A DNA stretch of 64,000 bases, from NCBI GenBank assembly GCA_025765595.1, contig JAIVFH010000049.1, positions 62,001 through 126,000 on the forward strand. Reading direction: 5' to 3'. Numbering within the stretch: the stretch's first letter is position 1; every line of letters starts with the position of its first letter. The notes under the pieces were generated by a model. It was not told where the DNA came from. It did no database searches and worked only from the letters and a program-made list of their open reading frames with translations. This stretch comes from Obelidium mucronatum (taxonomy: Eukaryota > Chytridiomycota > Chytridiomycetes > Chytridiales > Chytriomycetaceae). Position numbers and translations under genes: made by a program. Below, one piece after another: positions 44,439-55,657 of the stretch.

Positions 44439-46146
44439 ATGATTGTGTCAATCTTCTTTGGTTTGTTGGTGCTCTACGGAGCTCTTCACAAGACGGTTGT
44501 ATGGACAAGCCAAAGCACGGACAAAGCACAGGCGGTCACATCTCCAGAGTTTACCGCGTTTTCCCGCCAGTATCTTGTCATTTACCTTGCTGCCATGTTG
44601 GCTGACTGGCTTCAAGGGCCTTACGTGTGAGTTTCTGGGTCGCGTTGCATGTTCTGTTAGTACTGACTAGTTTATCTTCCACCCACTCGCACCCACGCAC
44701 ACACACACACTCACCTACTCCACGAAAAGCTATCGACTATATGAAACTTACGGCTACACTGTTGACCAAATTGCAATTCTCTTTGTCGCCGGGTTCGGCT
44801 CCTCAATGGTGATGGGAACTGTGGTTGGATCCCTCGCAGACACGTGTGGACGAAGAAACTCGTGTCTCTTGTTTTGCGTTCTCTATTTTTTCTCGTGTTT
44901 GACAAAGCACAGTCCCAGCTTTGCGGTTTTGATGGTTGGACGCGTTTTGGGTGGGATTGCGACTTCTATTCTTTATGCCGCGTTTGAGGTAGATGATTTT
45001 TCGGCCAGCTGCCCGCTTGCTATCTTTTATTTTACTTCTTTGTTTTGCTAAAAGTTTGGGTGTTTATCAGGCTTGGCTGGTTACTGAATCTCACACTCGT
45101 CACTTTCACGAAACTCAACTTGGTTCGATTTTTGCTTCCGCCACCACCGGAAACGGAATCGTTGCTATTGCATCTGGTGTGATTGCCAGCGCTGCCAACG
45201 ACATGTGGGGTGTTGTTGCCCCATTTGACGTGTCGGTATGTTGAACCGTTTTTTTTATCCAACAAAACAGTCGAGAAAACTTCAATTGAATTCAATTGTT
45301 GACAGGCTTTTGTCCTTGCTGCAACTGCAATCGCCATTTTGTTTCTCTGGAACGAAAACTATGGCGACAAGTCTGCCGCCACATCTCTGTTGGGCAACTT
45401 CAAGTTTGGAGAAGCATACAAGCGCATGATTGCCGACAAGAAAATCTTGGCGTTGGGAGTATCTCAATCTCTCTATGAATCTGCAATGTACATATTTGTT
45501 TTTCTCTGGACGCCGACTCTGGAGCACTTGACGAGGGAAGCAAGAACAATTAAGCATGGATGGATCTTTGCCTGTTTTATGGTTTGCTGTATGGTGGGCA
45601 GTGAAGTCTTTTCGCTCTTGATTTCTACGTATTCGTTGAATGTGGAGGAGTTTTCGTATCATATCTTTGCGTTTGCGAGTGTTGCGTTTATGATTCCGGT
45701 GATTTCGACGCAGTATTATACTTGTTTGGTTTCGTTTTTGGTGTTTGAGATTTGCTGTGGGCTTTGTAAGTTGACTGTCTCTTTTTTTTCAGTGTGCTCC
45801 AAGTGATAACCCGTTTTTTTTTTTTTTTCTGTTTTCAGACTGGCCAGTGATGGGAACTCTCCGTGGAAAATACATCCCCGATGATGTTCGATGCACGACC
45901 ATGACAATGTTTCGTATCCCACTCAATTTGATTGTGGTTGCAGTTCTTACAAACTTGAAGAACATGGACCATGCGGTAGTATGGATGATGTGTGCTGCAA
46001 TGCTTTTGGTTTCTGCCTTTGTTCAGTTTTACACGTTGAATTACAATGCGCCTTCTTCTTCTGGAAAGACGTATGCGCCTTTGGAATCGATGGGGAACTG
46101 TGGTAGTGAAGAAGATTTGGAAATGCTTGGTGGAAAGTCAAACTAA
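44439..46146 (+). CDS. molybdate-anion transporter, MFSD5 type
   Basis: Six exons by frame. Start MIVSIFFGLLVLYGALHKTV, then YLVIYLAAMLADWLQGPYV|YRLYETYGY, the GPYxYxLYxxYG motif characteristic of the MFSD5 family. Next come AGFGSSMVMGTVVGSLADTC and GRR with KHSPSFAVLMVGRVLGGIAT, an MFS motif A-like loop. Later helices include ASGVIASAANDM, YESAMYIFVFLWTPTLEH, FACFMVCCMVGSEVFSLLIS and YWPVMGTLRGKYIPDDVRCT. In algae and animals these proteins import molybdate for the molybdenum cofactor. The last exon follows a T-rich intron ending CAG at about 45840. Confidence 0.9.
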
Positions 46147-46323
46147 AAGTTTTTTTATTATGATTATTTAAAATAACGCGTTTTAATTGGTGAATATAGA
46201 AGATTTTGTTGATGGGGGTTAATTTAATTTTTGAGTTTTTTTTTTTTTTTTTTATTCACCAAGCGCGGCTTCTTGTGGGGTGTGAATTAGTGATTTACAT
46301 AGTTGAGGTGATGACAATCTTTG

Positions 46324-47168
46324 ATGGCGCAAACGAACCACCACCACCCATCCCTTCTTGAGTTGAAGCTGCAGGGACAAACTTTCAATCCAATTCTTCA
46401 AAACACGCTTGGAGTGGTGAGTGGGGGTTTCATATGGAAAATTTTTTCAAGCCTCTGCCACCAAGTTCCAACCCTCTTGTTTTGAAAGGACCCAAACTTA
46501 TTAGCTGCGCGCATCAGCACTCTCAACAAGGAGGTGGGCCCCAAATTCCCAAAATTAACAGTGGTTCAAGTTCTGGTGACGTTTACACCCGTTTTGGTGG
46601 CTGGAATATACTGTTACATTCAATACACGTCATCACTTAACGCGCCACCCCCTTCAGTGACAGAAAATGTCCCCCAATGCATATTTTACGATAACACCAT
46701 GCAAGGATCATACTATACAGCACCCTGCCTTCCCGAGAGTCAATCGCAAGCTTTCAAGAACATGCAAAACGCGGCTATAGTAGCAGCAGTCACAATGAGT
46801 TTGATTTCATTTGGGTTTTGGAGACTCTCGATTTGGAAGCAGCGGGCTGGAGAAGTGGTTCTCAGACGCGTTTTGGAGGAATTTAACGCTTGTGATGGGG
46901 TTGTTGGGTTGTGTTGGTCGTGTGAGGCAAAGACTGAATTGATTGGGTCGAAAAGGGGGCGTGGTCCTATTCGATATGTGAGTTTCGGAAAATTCTTTTG
47001 TTTTTGAAAATTGTGTCGTACAGCGCGGTATTTGACGTTTTTGCAATACAGTATGTATACTTGCGTGCTTCTGGAGAGCAAGTCCCACCCCAAACGCTCT
47101 TTGCTAGTGCGAATACGATTGAAGCAGACAATAGCAAAGGATGCGTGGCTCTCAATGTGTCGTCTTGA
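46324..47168 (+). CDS. two-TM unknown family, member 1
   Basis: Exon 1 (MAQTNHHHPSLLELKLQGQT, ending NTLGV) joins in phase 0, through an intron with donor GTGAGT and acceptor TTGAAAG, to DPNLLAARISTLNKEVGPKF. TM1 is VVQVLVTFTPVLVAGIYCYI; a short outside loop has QCIFYD and TAPCLPES; TM2 is AAIVAAVTMSLISFGFWRLS. The cytosolic part has VLRRVLEEFNACDGVVGLCW then SCEAKTELIG. The last exon, after PIRY, is YVYLRASGEQ and ends with a Ser/Ala region. N-terminal LLELKL..F, two helices, and an E-F-N-x-x-D...GL-x-W-S motif recur in the genes at 49653 and 53064. No known family recognised. Confidence 0.75.
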
Positions 47169-47203
47169 AGAAAAAATAGATTTAAGTTGGGTACAGAAAT
47201 CTT

Positions 47204-49610
47204 TTATTTCCCGCTTGGATACAATTCTTTCCACATTTTAATGACTTGAGGAATCGTCATTTCCCCAAGATTTTGATCCTTTTTCGAATTGCTGTCGGCA
47301 TTCATTCGCAACGAGACGGTTCCATTCTCCAGTTCCCTGCGTCCAACAACAACTACAAAATTATACCGAGCCACCCAAGCATCTCGAACTCTTTTCCCCA
47401 GCGTTTGATCAACATCATGAGTTCTGGTATCAACATAAAAGAACCCACCACCCCCATCCCCTGCCTCAATCCCCGTAAAAACCCCTTCCCCTCCCTCCCC
47501 AATTCTCTTCTTCACAACCTCAGCATCCCACCCGAAACCCGCACACTTCAACGCCTCACCCACTGCTTTCGCATACTCCACAACATCCCCCTCCATCGCC
47601 GCAGGAATAACAACCGCCTGTCTCGGACTAATCCAAAACGGCCATCTCCCCGCATAATGCTCCATCAAAATCCCCATCATCCTCTCAACACTACCCAACG
47701 CGGCGCGATGAATCATCACCGGCGTCGCATGCGTTCCAGCCTCAGTCACATAGTGCAACCCGAACCGTTGCGGGAGTTGGAAATCCAATTGCACAGTCGC
47801 CGTCTGATGGCTCCTGCCGATCGCGTCCTTCACCATGATATCGATTTTCGGGCCGTAAAAGGCTCCATCGCCTGGTTTGATTGTGTATGGGGTTTTGGTT
47901 GCTTCCAGTGCGTTTTTGAGCGCGGATTCAGCGAGATCCCATTGCGCGATGGAGCCAATGTATTTCTCTGTCGGTCGCGTGCTGAGTGCGAGGGTGTAGT
48001 TTGGGAATTGGAGGGCCGTGTAGATTTTTGAGATTAGCTGGAGGGTGTTGCTGATTTCGGATTGGATCTGGGAGGGTGTGCAGAATATGTGGGCGTCGTC
48101 TTGGTGGAATTTTCGGACTCGTGTGAGACCAGAGAGGGCTCCTGAGGCTTCGTTTCTGGTTCCCAAGGGTGGGAGGGAAAGGAAAAAGTGAGATTGGTTG
48201 GAAAAATCATTAAAAAAAATAAAGAACTTGGGCTTTTACCGGTGAAGGGGCGAAAATTCGGCTAGTCGAACAGGGAGCTCGCGGTAAGAGTAACTCTTGT
48301 TTGCGAAAACAAGGCAATGACCGGGACAGTTCATTGGCTTCAAACCATATTCTTCTTCTAGCTCTATTTGATGTTCATGACCATGATTACATCCAATGTG
48401 ACTGCTTTCAGGAGTATCAGGTTTCGATTCCACACTTGATTCGGGAACAGATGATCCCCCATTGACCAAAAACATGTCGTCCTTGTAATTTTCCCAATGC
48501 CCACTGGTGACCCATAATTCCTTGTTGAACACCAATGGTGTCACAACTTCATGGTATCCGTCCTTTCGATACTCTCGCCGCACAAAGTCCATCAAACGAT
48601 TCGCAATTCGAGTTCCATGGGGTAACATGAAGGCGCTTCCAGGACTCATTGGATGCATTGCAAACAGTTGCTGTTGTTTCCCAATAACTCTATGGTCTCG
48701 CTGAAGAGCATCTTCTTGGTCAGCTATCCATTCTGTAAGCTGTTTTGATCGAGGGAATGTGATTCCATAGACTCGAGTCAACGGAGATGTGGTTGCCGTT
48801 GTTAATGAAGGACTCAAAGTTGCCGACGCGGTTCGAAGGAGTTTTGTTGCCGACAATAAGCCAGTGTGTGGTAAATGAGGTCCACGACATAGATCAATAA
48901 AGTCACCACACTTGTACAGAGTGATTTCTGCTGTTTCAGGGATCTTTGCCAAAAGCGCTAATTTGAGAGGAGAATATGCAAATAGATCCTGGGCTTCAGA
49001 CCGAGATACAACAAGGCGCTCGAACCGAGATTTAGTTGCAGCAAGGGTTTTCATGAGTTTTGTGACAGCTTCGAGATCAGAGTTTGATGCATGATAGACT
49101 TTTGTTGAATCAGAGGCGAGAGAATGAATCTGGCTCTTGATGTGATTCAAGTTCAAGACAGACTCGGGATGATGGATGGACAGCTTCTTGGACCAGTTGT
49201 CGAGTTGCGACTCAACCAGGTGTTTTCCGTTCTTCACCAGCAGCCCGTCGTAGAAGAAGCCCCCGCCCACCGTTCCCTGCATTTGAAGCGGCGGGCCGTC
49301 GTCCAGCAGCACATCGTCGCCAAAGTGCGCTTCGAGGGCCCATCCCTGCGCGTTTCAGTCGGTTAAACACTCGCTGCGCAGCGCCACGCCGACCCACCAG
49401 CAGATGCGCGCCCGAGTGCCAGTACGCACTGCGCGCAGCGTCGTCCGCGCCGCTGAACGCCGCTGCCAGCGCTGCCGCTGAGACGCCGGGCGCCGCCGCC
49501 GCAGCGTCGCCCGGACCGGCGGCGCGCGCCGCGCACAGCTGCGTCCACACGCCGAGGCGGTGGCGCCCCGCGAGAGTCGCCAGCCGCCGCTTGAACTCGC
49601 GAACAAACAT
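47204..49610 (-). CDS. threonyl-tRNA synthetase, mitochondrial type
   Basis: Three exons. Start MFVREFKRRLATLAGRHRLG is Arg-rich without acidic residues, like a mitochondrial presequence. SAYWHSGAHLL joins in phase over a 52-nt intron to GWALEAHFGDDVLLDDGPPL, the second additional (SAD/editing) domain, with DFIDLCRGPHLPHTG. The class II core has MNCPGHCLVFANKSYSYREL, then R|NEASGALSGLTRVRKFHQDD (motif 2, junction in phase over the intron at about 48170), and HRAALGSVERMMGILMEHYA (motif 3). Zinc ligands Cys, His and His are present (NCPGHC, DDAHIF, MIHRA). The anticodon domain ends VIKMWKELYPSGK. No TGS domain precedes the SAD domain. Confidence 0.92.
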
Positions 49611-49652
49611 CGGATTTCGGATTTTCGCTCTTTTGGAAAATCAGATTATCAG

Positions 49653-50712
49653 ATGGGCCAAACCCCTTCGTTCCCCGACGAGCCCGCACTGCTGCTCGTG
49701 CTGCGAGTCGAGGGCTTCCAGTTTGCGAAGGACTCCACGCAAACACGGGTATGCTCCCTCTCTTTCCCTCAGGCTCTAAAAGCTAAAGATATTCACAGCT
49801 GCACCCGGAAACCGCCAAAGCGCGTTTTGAAACAATCAGAACCTCTCTTTGCGAACCAATCAAGCTAATAAACAGTCATGAGGCTTATTGGACATTTGGA
49901 TCATGTATTGGCCTGATTGCCGGTTTGATCCACCATCTCTTGTCAATCAACAGTGCGGAATACAACAAACCAGCCCCCGCTGACGCCCCAATGTGCCAAT
50001 ACTATGATAAATCCACGCGATCATATCGAAATCAGCTATGTCTATCGCCGGAGGCTGAAGATATCATGAATCGTGTCAAAATAGTCTGGATGGTTACTGG
50101 CGGCCTCACGCTTGTCCTTGTACTCATTGTCAAGTTCATTCACAGCAAGAAAAAAAAGACTGTTCTTCTTGAGCTTCCGAAAATTATTGGAGAGTTTAAT
50201 AGGCTTGATAGTCCTGCCGGATTAATTTGGAGCACTGAAACTAGGATCGAAACTACTGGATTCGGAAACTCACGTCGACACCACACTAGACATGTAAGCA
50301 GTTTTTTTTTCGTCTCCATGTATAACTAACTGGGCAAGATCAGTTTGTTCTATTGAGAGATCTATCTGTTGCACCGGGAATACACGGGCAACCATACCCC
50401 AATATGGTCCAACAAAGTCCCCCACCTCCTTTCAGCCAATACCAACAATCTCCAAACATCATGGGACAACCTTACCAGCCTCAATACAACATGATGGTTG
50501 GACAACCATCACCATTCCCAGGATCGCAGCAATACCCTTACCCGCATCCAGCAGCACCACCACCAGGACACCCTCAAATGCAATTCATGCAGCAACCTAT
50601 GCAATATTCTAATAATAACGCGCCATATCCCGAAAACACTCAATTTCAATTCCAACAGCCGCAATACCCAGCCCCGAATACCAACCCCCCGCCATACTCA
50701 TTTATCAAATAG
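49653..50712 (+). CDS. two-TM unknown family, member 2 (Pro/Gln-rich tail)
   Basis: Exon 1 reads MGQTPSFPDEPALLLVLRVE, GFQFAKDSTQTR. A GTATGC donor and TTCACAG acceptor join it to LHPETAKARFETIRTSLCEP. TM1 is YWTFGSCIGLIAGLIHHLLS; the loop has MCQYYDKS and NQLCLSPE; TM2 is IVWMVTGGLTLVLVLIVKFI followed by HSKKKK. The cytosolic motif is LLELPKIIGEFNRLDSPAGL then IWSTETRIE. The last exon starts FVLLRDLSVAPG and carries a long tail rich in Pro, Gln and Tyr (QPYPNMVQQSPPPPFSQY). It has the same layout as members 1 and 3. Its ATG is 42 bp from the divergent threonyl-tRNA synthetase ATG. Confidence 0.75.
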
Positions 50713-50811
50713 AATATTTTCCAGCTTTATTATGTATACAAGGATCTGACTAGAATTGCATCTTCTATAATAATAAAGTAGGGAGGGGTGGAAGAAAAAT
50801 TCTATTGAAGA

Positions 50812-52956
50812 ATGCTCGCAATGACCTCCTCGGACTCCACACCCTTGAGTCTTGTGTCGCATCGCCTCGAAATCAGTGATACCGGCCACCGCGGAACCAT
50901 TCGATATGAAGGAGAAATCGACGGCAAAAGTTGGCTTGGCGTTGAGTGGGATGATCCATCTCGGTAAGAACAACTTGATATTTACTGTGTGATCCTAAAA
51001 AAAAAACGGCATCGGATAACACAGCGGCAAACACAGCGGCCAAGATCCGAAAAACGCTGCAGTATACCTATTCAAAGTCTCGGTTCCGAATTCGGCGTCC
51101 TTTATACGCGCTGATTCCTCAAAAGTATTACTGGCGAGGACATTTTTGAGTGCAGTGCGAGAACGCTACGTGGAGGATAATTCTGAAGAACTTAAAGTGA
51201 ATCAAAATGTCAAGAGTTCGGGTCTGAAAACTCGTAGACCGAATGAAGATGTTGAGGTGGAAATGGTTGGCTGGGAGAAGGTGAGGACGAGAATTCACAT
51301 GCTTTTTTTAAACCTCGTATCTGAAAACGACTTATTCTTTTATTTTGGTAGATGAGGCAAAAACTCAGCTCGCTTAAAGGGATTACGATATTGGGGTTAG
51401 CAGGGATGCAGATTGGATGGGTGGACCAGACTCTAAAAAGGATACAGCAACAACACGCCAATACAGACTCATCAGGCACGATTGAAGCAGACCAATCACC
51501 AAACGCCATCCAACAGACATTTCCTCTCGTCCAAGACTTGGATTTAAGTCGAAACCTATTTCAGACTTGGGAAGATGTGGCTCGAATCACGATCCAACTA
51601 CCCCACTTGGAATCCCTTCGCCTAAACAGCAATCGACTCGTATTTGACCACTCGGTCACATTGGATCCGGTGGGTAGTCTTTTAACCGCCGGATTCGGGA
51701 ACTTGAAAATCTTGGCCTTGAATTCAACCAATATTTGTTGGGATGATGTTGAACGACTTGCGCCCCATATCCCACATATCGAGGCTCTGTTTCTCGGATT
51801 CAATAACATGGCATCGCTTGGGGATGCAAAGTATCCACCGTCCACTGACGTTAAACTCAATGAAGATCTTCAACAACGACAGCAACCCCCTTTATTCCCC
51901 AACCTAACAGCATTTCATTTGGACCAAAACAACCTCTCCTCATGGCCCCAAATCTGCCGCCTTGTATCCACCCACATGCCCCGTCTCACCACTCTCAACC
52001 TCAGCAACAACAAAATCACGGACATCACTACACCGCTACAACTACAAATTGAAACCATCTTCCCACACCTAACAACTCTGAACTTGACATGCAACAGAAT
52101 CAATTCATACACTTCGATACACACACTCAACTCGTTCCCAGTGTTGGTTGACATTCGCGTGAGAGATAACCCATGTCTGTTGCTCCACCCGCCTACTCAA
52201 ATCCCTGCGGCCGCCACCGCCGCAGATCGCGACTCGACCGCCACTATAACGACGACGACGACAGCATCGCACATTTCTCGAAGCGATGAAATCACAGCCC
52301 GACTCGCGAAAGCAACGCGAATCAATGGGAAAGTGATTTCCCAACGTGACCGGTCCGATGCCGAGTTGTATTATTTGGGGAAAGTTGCGCAATGGGTGCA
52401 TGTGTTGCGTACCAGTACCAGTGCTGCTGGTACTATCAACTCTGCTTCTGTGTCAGCACCCGGTGGCACTGATGAAGCCGCGGCTGCAGCAGCAGCAGCA
52501 GTAGCAATGACACAGAGGGAATCCGCGATTCAACAACTTGTGCAAGAGTTCCATCCGCGGTACAAGGAGCTTTGCGGGATCCACGGGGAACCAGAGGTGG
52601 CGCCTGCCAGTGTCACGAGCAACGCGTTGAAGGACCGACTTGTGGTGCTTGTGTTTTGTTTGATTGAAGGACAAGAAGTGGGGGCGGCGGCGGCGGGTGA
52701 TGTCAAGAAGAGGGTGGAGAAGAAGGTTCCCTTGACAATGACGTTGAGGGCGTTACGTGCGCTTGTGGGGAGAGTTCTTGGGGTTAAAGGGGGTGGGTTC
52801 CGGATGCGTGGGGTGTCGGGGGTGGTTGAGGCGAAAGAAAGGGGTCCTGGAGGTGGTGCTGGTGGTGTTATTGGGACTGTTGAGTTGGACGAGGAGATGA
52901 GGGAGGTTGGGTATTTTGATTTCGTCAATGGTGACGAGATTCACGTGTTTGTGTAA
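50812..52956 (+). CDS. tubulin-folding cofactor E (TBCE)
   Basis: Start ATG 50812 or 50821. The N-terminal CAP-Gly domain reads RGTIRYEGEIDGKSWLGVEW then DDPSR; after an intron, GKHSGQDPKNAAVYLFKVSV and NSASFIRADSSKV. A further intron near 51280-51350 leads to MRQKLSSLKGITILGLAGMQ. Leucine-rich repeats follow (FPLVQDLDLSRNLFQTWEDV, LESLRLNSNRLVF, LTTLNLSNNKITDI, LTTLNLTCNRINSY). The C-terminal ubiquitin-like domain ends YFDFVNGDEIHVFV. This CAP-Gly/LRR/UBL order defines TBCE, which assembles alpha/beta-tubulin dimers. Poly-Ala and Gly-rich insertions lie in the C-terminal third. Confidence 0.92.
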
Positions 52957-52963
52957 GCGAACC

Positions 52964-52964
<1 letters not shown>

Positions 52965-53020
<56 letters not shown>
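52965..53020. repeat. A56 homopolymer between convergent genes
   Basis: An uninterrupted run of A starts 8 bases after the TBCE stop codon, in the 107-bp gap before the stop of the opposing two-TM gene. Confidence 0.9.
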
Positions 53021-53022
<2 letters not shown>

Positions 53023-53063
53023 CTGTTGATAAATAAATATGAGAGGTTTGTATTCTTTTTTTT

Positions 53064-53832
53064 TCACAAATGCACTGCACTGGAATTCTTTTTTTCCAAA
53101 ATTAAATCACGTAATGCGGATTCATCTTGTGCGTTAATGTCAAGACGTGTGGCGTCTGCTCCTGTATCTGTATCGTGTGACGCGATTGTTGCGAGACTTT
53201 TTCCAGCCCAGTACATGCTATCCTCAGCCCCCGTACAAGCCGAGAGGCGCACGAACTATGTGAAAGGCATGTGGAATTTAACTCTGTATAAGCAAGAAAG
53301 AAAAAAAAAAGTTTTTTTTTAGGAAACACTTTACATGCTTAAATACACGACTCCCATCCGCCTTCTTTTCATAACTCCACGTGATGCCTTCCAACTCTTC
53401 ATCGAGATTAAATTTTTGCAATGTTGAAATGAGGGCTGCCTCAGCCTTTGCGAGTTCCAACGTGTTTCGCTTCCATATAACAAGGTGAAAAAGAAATGAT
53501 ACGGCCACACCGCCTATTGCAGCGTTTCGAACATTCATGAGAGTGTTATTGTTACGAGCGCCGCCAGCAGCAGCGGTATTAGTATCAGTGACGCTGTTGA
53601 TACAATCTGTGATTCCTTGCAAACAACTGGTAGAGTCCAACGAAGGAGAAGTCGATGCACCACGAGGAAACAATTCAATGATTATGTAAATGAGACTGAT
53701 GATGGATGGGATCATGATGACCATGTATTTGTAGATTTGGTGGTGTGGGAAGAGAGGGATGACATTGTCGTTCAATGTTTGGACGCGTTCGTCAACGAGG
53801 GATTGTTCAATCTAATACATTTGTTTTTTTTT

Positions 53833-53863
<31 letters not shown>

Positions 53864-53976
53864 GGAGGTTTGGAGTGAGCAAGGGTGAGTAATCAACAAT
53901 CACATACTTTTCCGTCTAGATCGCTGTGCATGACTTTGAAACTGGTTTGATCCAGTTTGAGTTCAAGAAGGAACAT
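53064..53976 (-). CDS. two-TM unknown family, member 3
   Basis: Exon 1 is MFLLELKLDQTSFKVMHSDL, DGK. The next exon, in phase, is IEQSLVDERVQTLNDNVIPL. TM1 is YMVIMIPSIISLIYIIIEL; the loop has SCLQGITDCINS; TM2 is NAAIGGVAVSFLFHLVIWKR. The motif is LISTLQKFNLDEELEGITWS then YEKKADG. After KH and an intron of about 86 nt with acceptor CACATAG, the last exon is FVRLSACTGAEDSMYWAGKS and ends NSSAVHL. Introns fall at the same places as in members 1 and 2. The first intron contains a T19/G23 homopolymer junction. Function unknown. Confidence 0.75.
53824..53865. repeat. T19-G23 homopolymer junction inside an intron
   Basis: 19 T (53824-53842) directly followed by 23 G (53843-53865). On the sense strand of the two-TM gene this is a poly-C then poly-A run 15-20 nt before the acceptor. 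Confidence 0.9.
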
Positions 53977-54434
53977 TTGAATGGGAGTAGAGGGTGGGGC
54001 AGTACTCGGGCTTCGCCACGTCGGTCACTGTTTGGTCAAGTTGTCTGTTTTTCCCTTATTTGGAGCGAGTAATTGTCAGTTTGAGGGGACTCCAAAAGTA
54101 AATAAAAATCAATACAAAAGTGACTTCAAGACCAGCAACTCGTTTTATGCCGATTCCTGCCTTGTTGATTGCCACTACTTTTTGAAATCCGCACGGACTA
54201 AGACCGGCGCCGTCATTCCCGAGCGTGCGCGATCTGGGGGGGTTTTGATGAAGGTGCAAATCCGGGCTTGAAACGACGCTGCTGTTTGTTTGGTTTATAC
54301 GGAAAAAATATATCACAATTGAAACAAAATCTCTAGCAATACTATATTTCAATGCGGATAAATGAGATTGAAAAAGACAGAAAAAACCGTATTCATAGAA
54401 AACTAAAAAACGCCTTCTTTTTTTTTTTTTTTCT
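53977..54434. other. intergenic region, no gene supported
   Basis: Divergent/convergent spacer between the third two-TM gene start and the secreted PAN-like gene end. Short ORFs on both strands overlap each other and show no motif. Confidence 0.4.
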
Positions 54435-55073
54435 TTAGTAACGAAGAATTCCAGCCCAGTACTTGTCACTGAACCCAACCTTGGGACCCTTCAAGTAACA
54501 TTGGTTGTTTACAGAAACACCAATATGACAACCTCCGTCTTCAAGACAGCGGTACATGCAATCCGCCTGGTTCTGGTTCGGAATCGCCCTCAAATCAAAG
54601 TCATATGGGAAATCGTACCCATCCATGTACCCATTCCACCACTGATGGTCCTTGTTTCTGAAAACAATTCCATTGGGCGCGGACATGGTCTTTTTGGGAC
54701 TCTTGGCATAGCATCTCCCCGTCTCACCAGACCATGTGAAGAAACGCAAGTTGATGCTGTTCACCCAAGACCCGCACGCTTGAATATCCTTGCCTACGTC
54801 GCCGCTGAAGGGGAAGTCGCGAGATGTAACGTCCCAGCCCCACCAGTCACTGTTTCTTGTTGCGTAGATGCTGAGAATGGCTTGGACGCCTTCTGTGGTA
54901 GCGTTTGAGTTGGCGGTAGCGGCATTTGGAAGAGTGTTGATCTCAAGGACAGTGGGTGCGGCTGCGGGGACGACCCCCTTTTTAGCAGCGGCTGGAGCTA
55001 CTGGGGCAGCGGAGACTGCAGTGATGGTGCTGCATACAGCTGCAATTGCAAGAGCCGGGACGTTGAAAATCAT
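54435..55073 (-). CDS. secreted PAN/Apple-like protein (212 aa)
   Basis: Single exon. Signal peptide MIFNVPALAIAAVCSTITAV ends at SA-APV, then an Ala/Pro/Thr-rich linker. The C-terminal 140 residues contain WWGWDVTSRDFPFSGDVGKD followed by C-x(21)-C spacing (ACGSW..GRCYAKSPKK). A second unit follows, DGYDFPYDFDLRAIPNQNQA, D-C-x3-C-x5-C (DCMYRCLEDGGCHIGV) and NNQCYLKGP. The second unit matches PAN/Apple domains, where a Cys-linked helix packs on a sheet ending C-[FYW]-L-K. Likely binds protein or carbohydrate outside the cell or in the wall. Confidence 0.75.
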   Translation of the reverse strand: MIFNVPALAIAAVCSTITAVSAAPVAPAAAKKGVVPAAAPTVLEINTLPNAATANSNATTEGVQAILSIYATRNSDWWGWDVTSRDFPFSGDVGKDIQACGSWVNSINLRFFTWSGETGRCYAKSPKKTMSAPNGIVFRNKDHQWWNGYMDGYDFPYDFDLRAIPNQNQADCMYRCLEDGGCHIGVSVNNQCYLKGPKVGFSDKYWAGILRY

Positions 55074-55657
55074 TTTAGTGTTTTTTCAATTTCAGCTTGA
55101 GGTTTAAATACCCAAAAATTCGATGAATAAATTTTTTTTGCATGGCTTGGGTGGCAGTGCCAAACGACGCTTTGAAAGGACTCTATCATCGGCGTGGCTG
55201 TGTCAAATCAACGAGTACCAAATTAAATTTTTTTGGCAGTCTTTTCCATTGCTATTGGTGGATGTTCTTTGCTAGACCAGGTGAGAGGGTAGTGTCTGTA
55301 TTTATGAAAATATCTCCTTGATCAGGGGTTTAATTTGCTCCTCATTATCCTCCTGCTCGTCGTTCGAATTTGGATAAAAAAAGCAGAGGGAAGGCTGCGG
55401 TCATCCTCCGATTAAATTTTTTTCTTCTGCGCGCCAATGCCCACAGCCACAAAAAAAGAATCTTTTGAATCTTGCAGTTATTCGTCTTGTCGATGAATCA
55501 ATCGATTTCTCCAGAAGGCGCTTGGTTGATGGGTGGTTGGAGATATTAATTCATTCTTCGTGCGATGAAAACTCACCCGATGCCACACTTATTCAAAAAC
55601 AAAACCCCGGAATCAATAATAGACTTCTTATTTTTGAGATGGAGAAAAACACACAAG
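55074..55657. other. intergenic region, about 580 bp, no gene supported
   Basis: AT-rich with several poly-T runs. ORFs on the plus strand run into the antisense of SDHAF2 and are rejected. Confidence 0.45.

Noticed and set aside
47246..48031. 261-aa plus-strand ORF
   Set aside because: Entirely antisense to conserved threonyl-tRNA synthetase core.
54056..54478. 140-aa minus-strand ORF in the spacer
   Set aside because: Overlaps a competing plus-strand ORF, has no recognisable motif and sits in AT-rich intergenic DNA.
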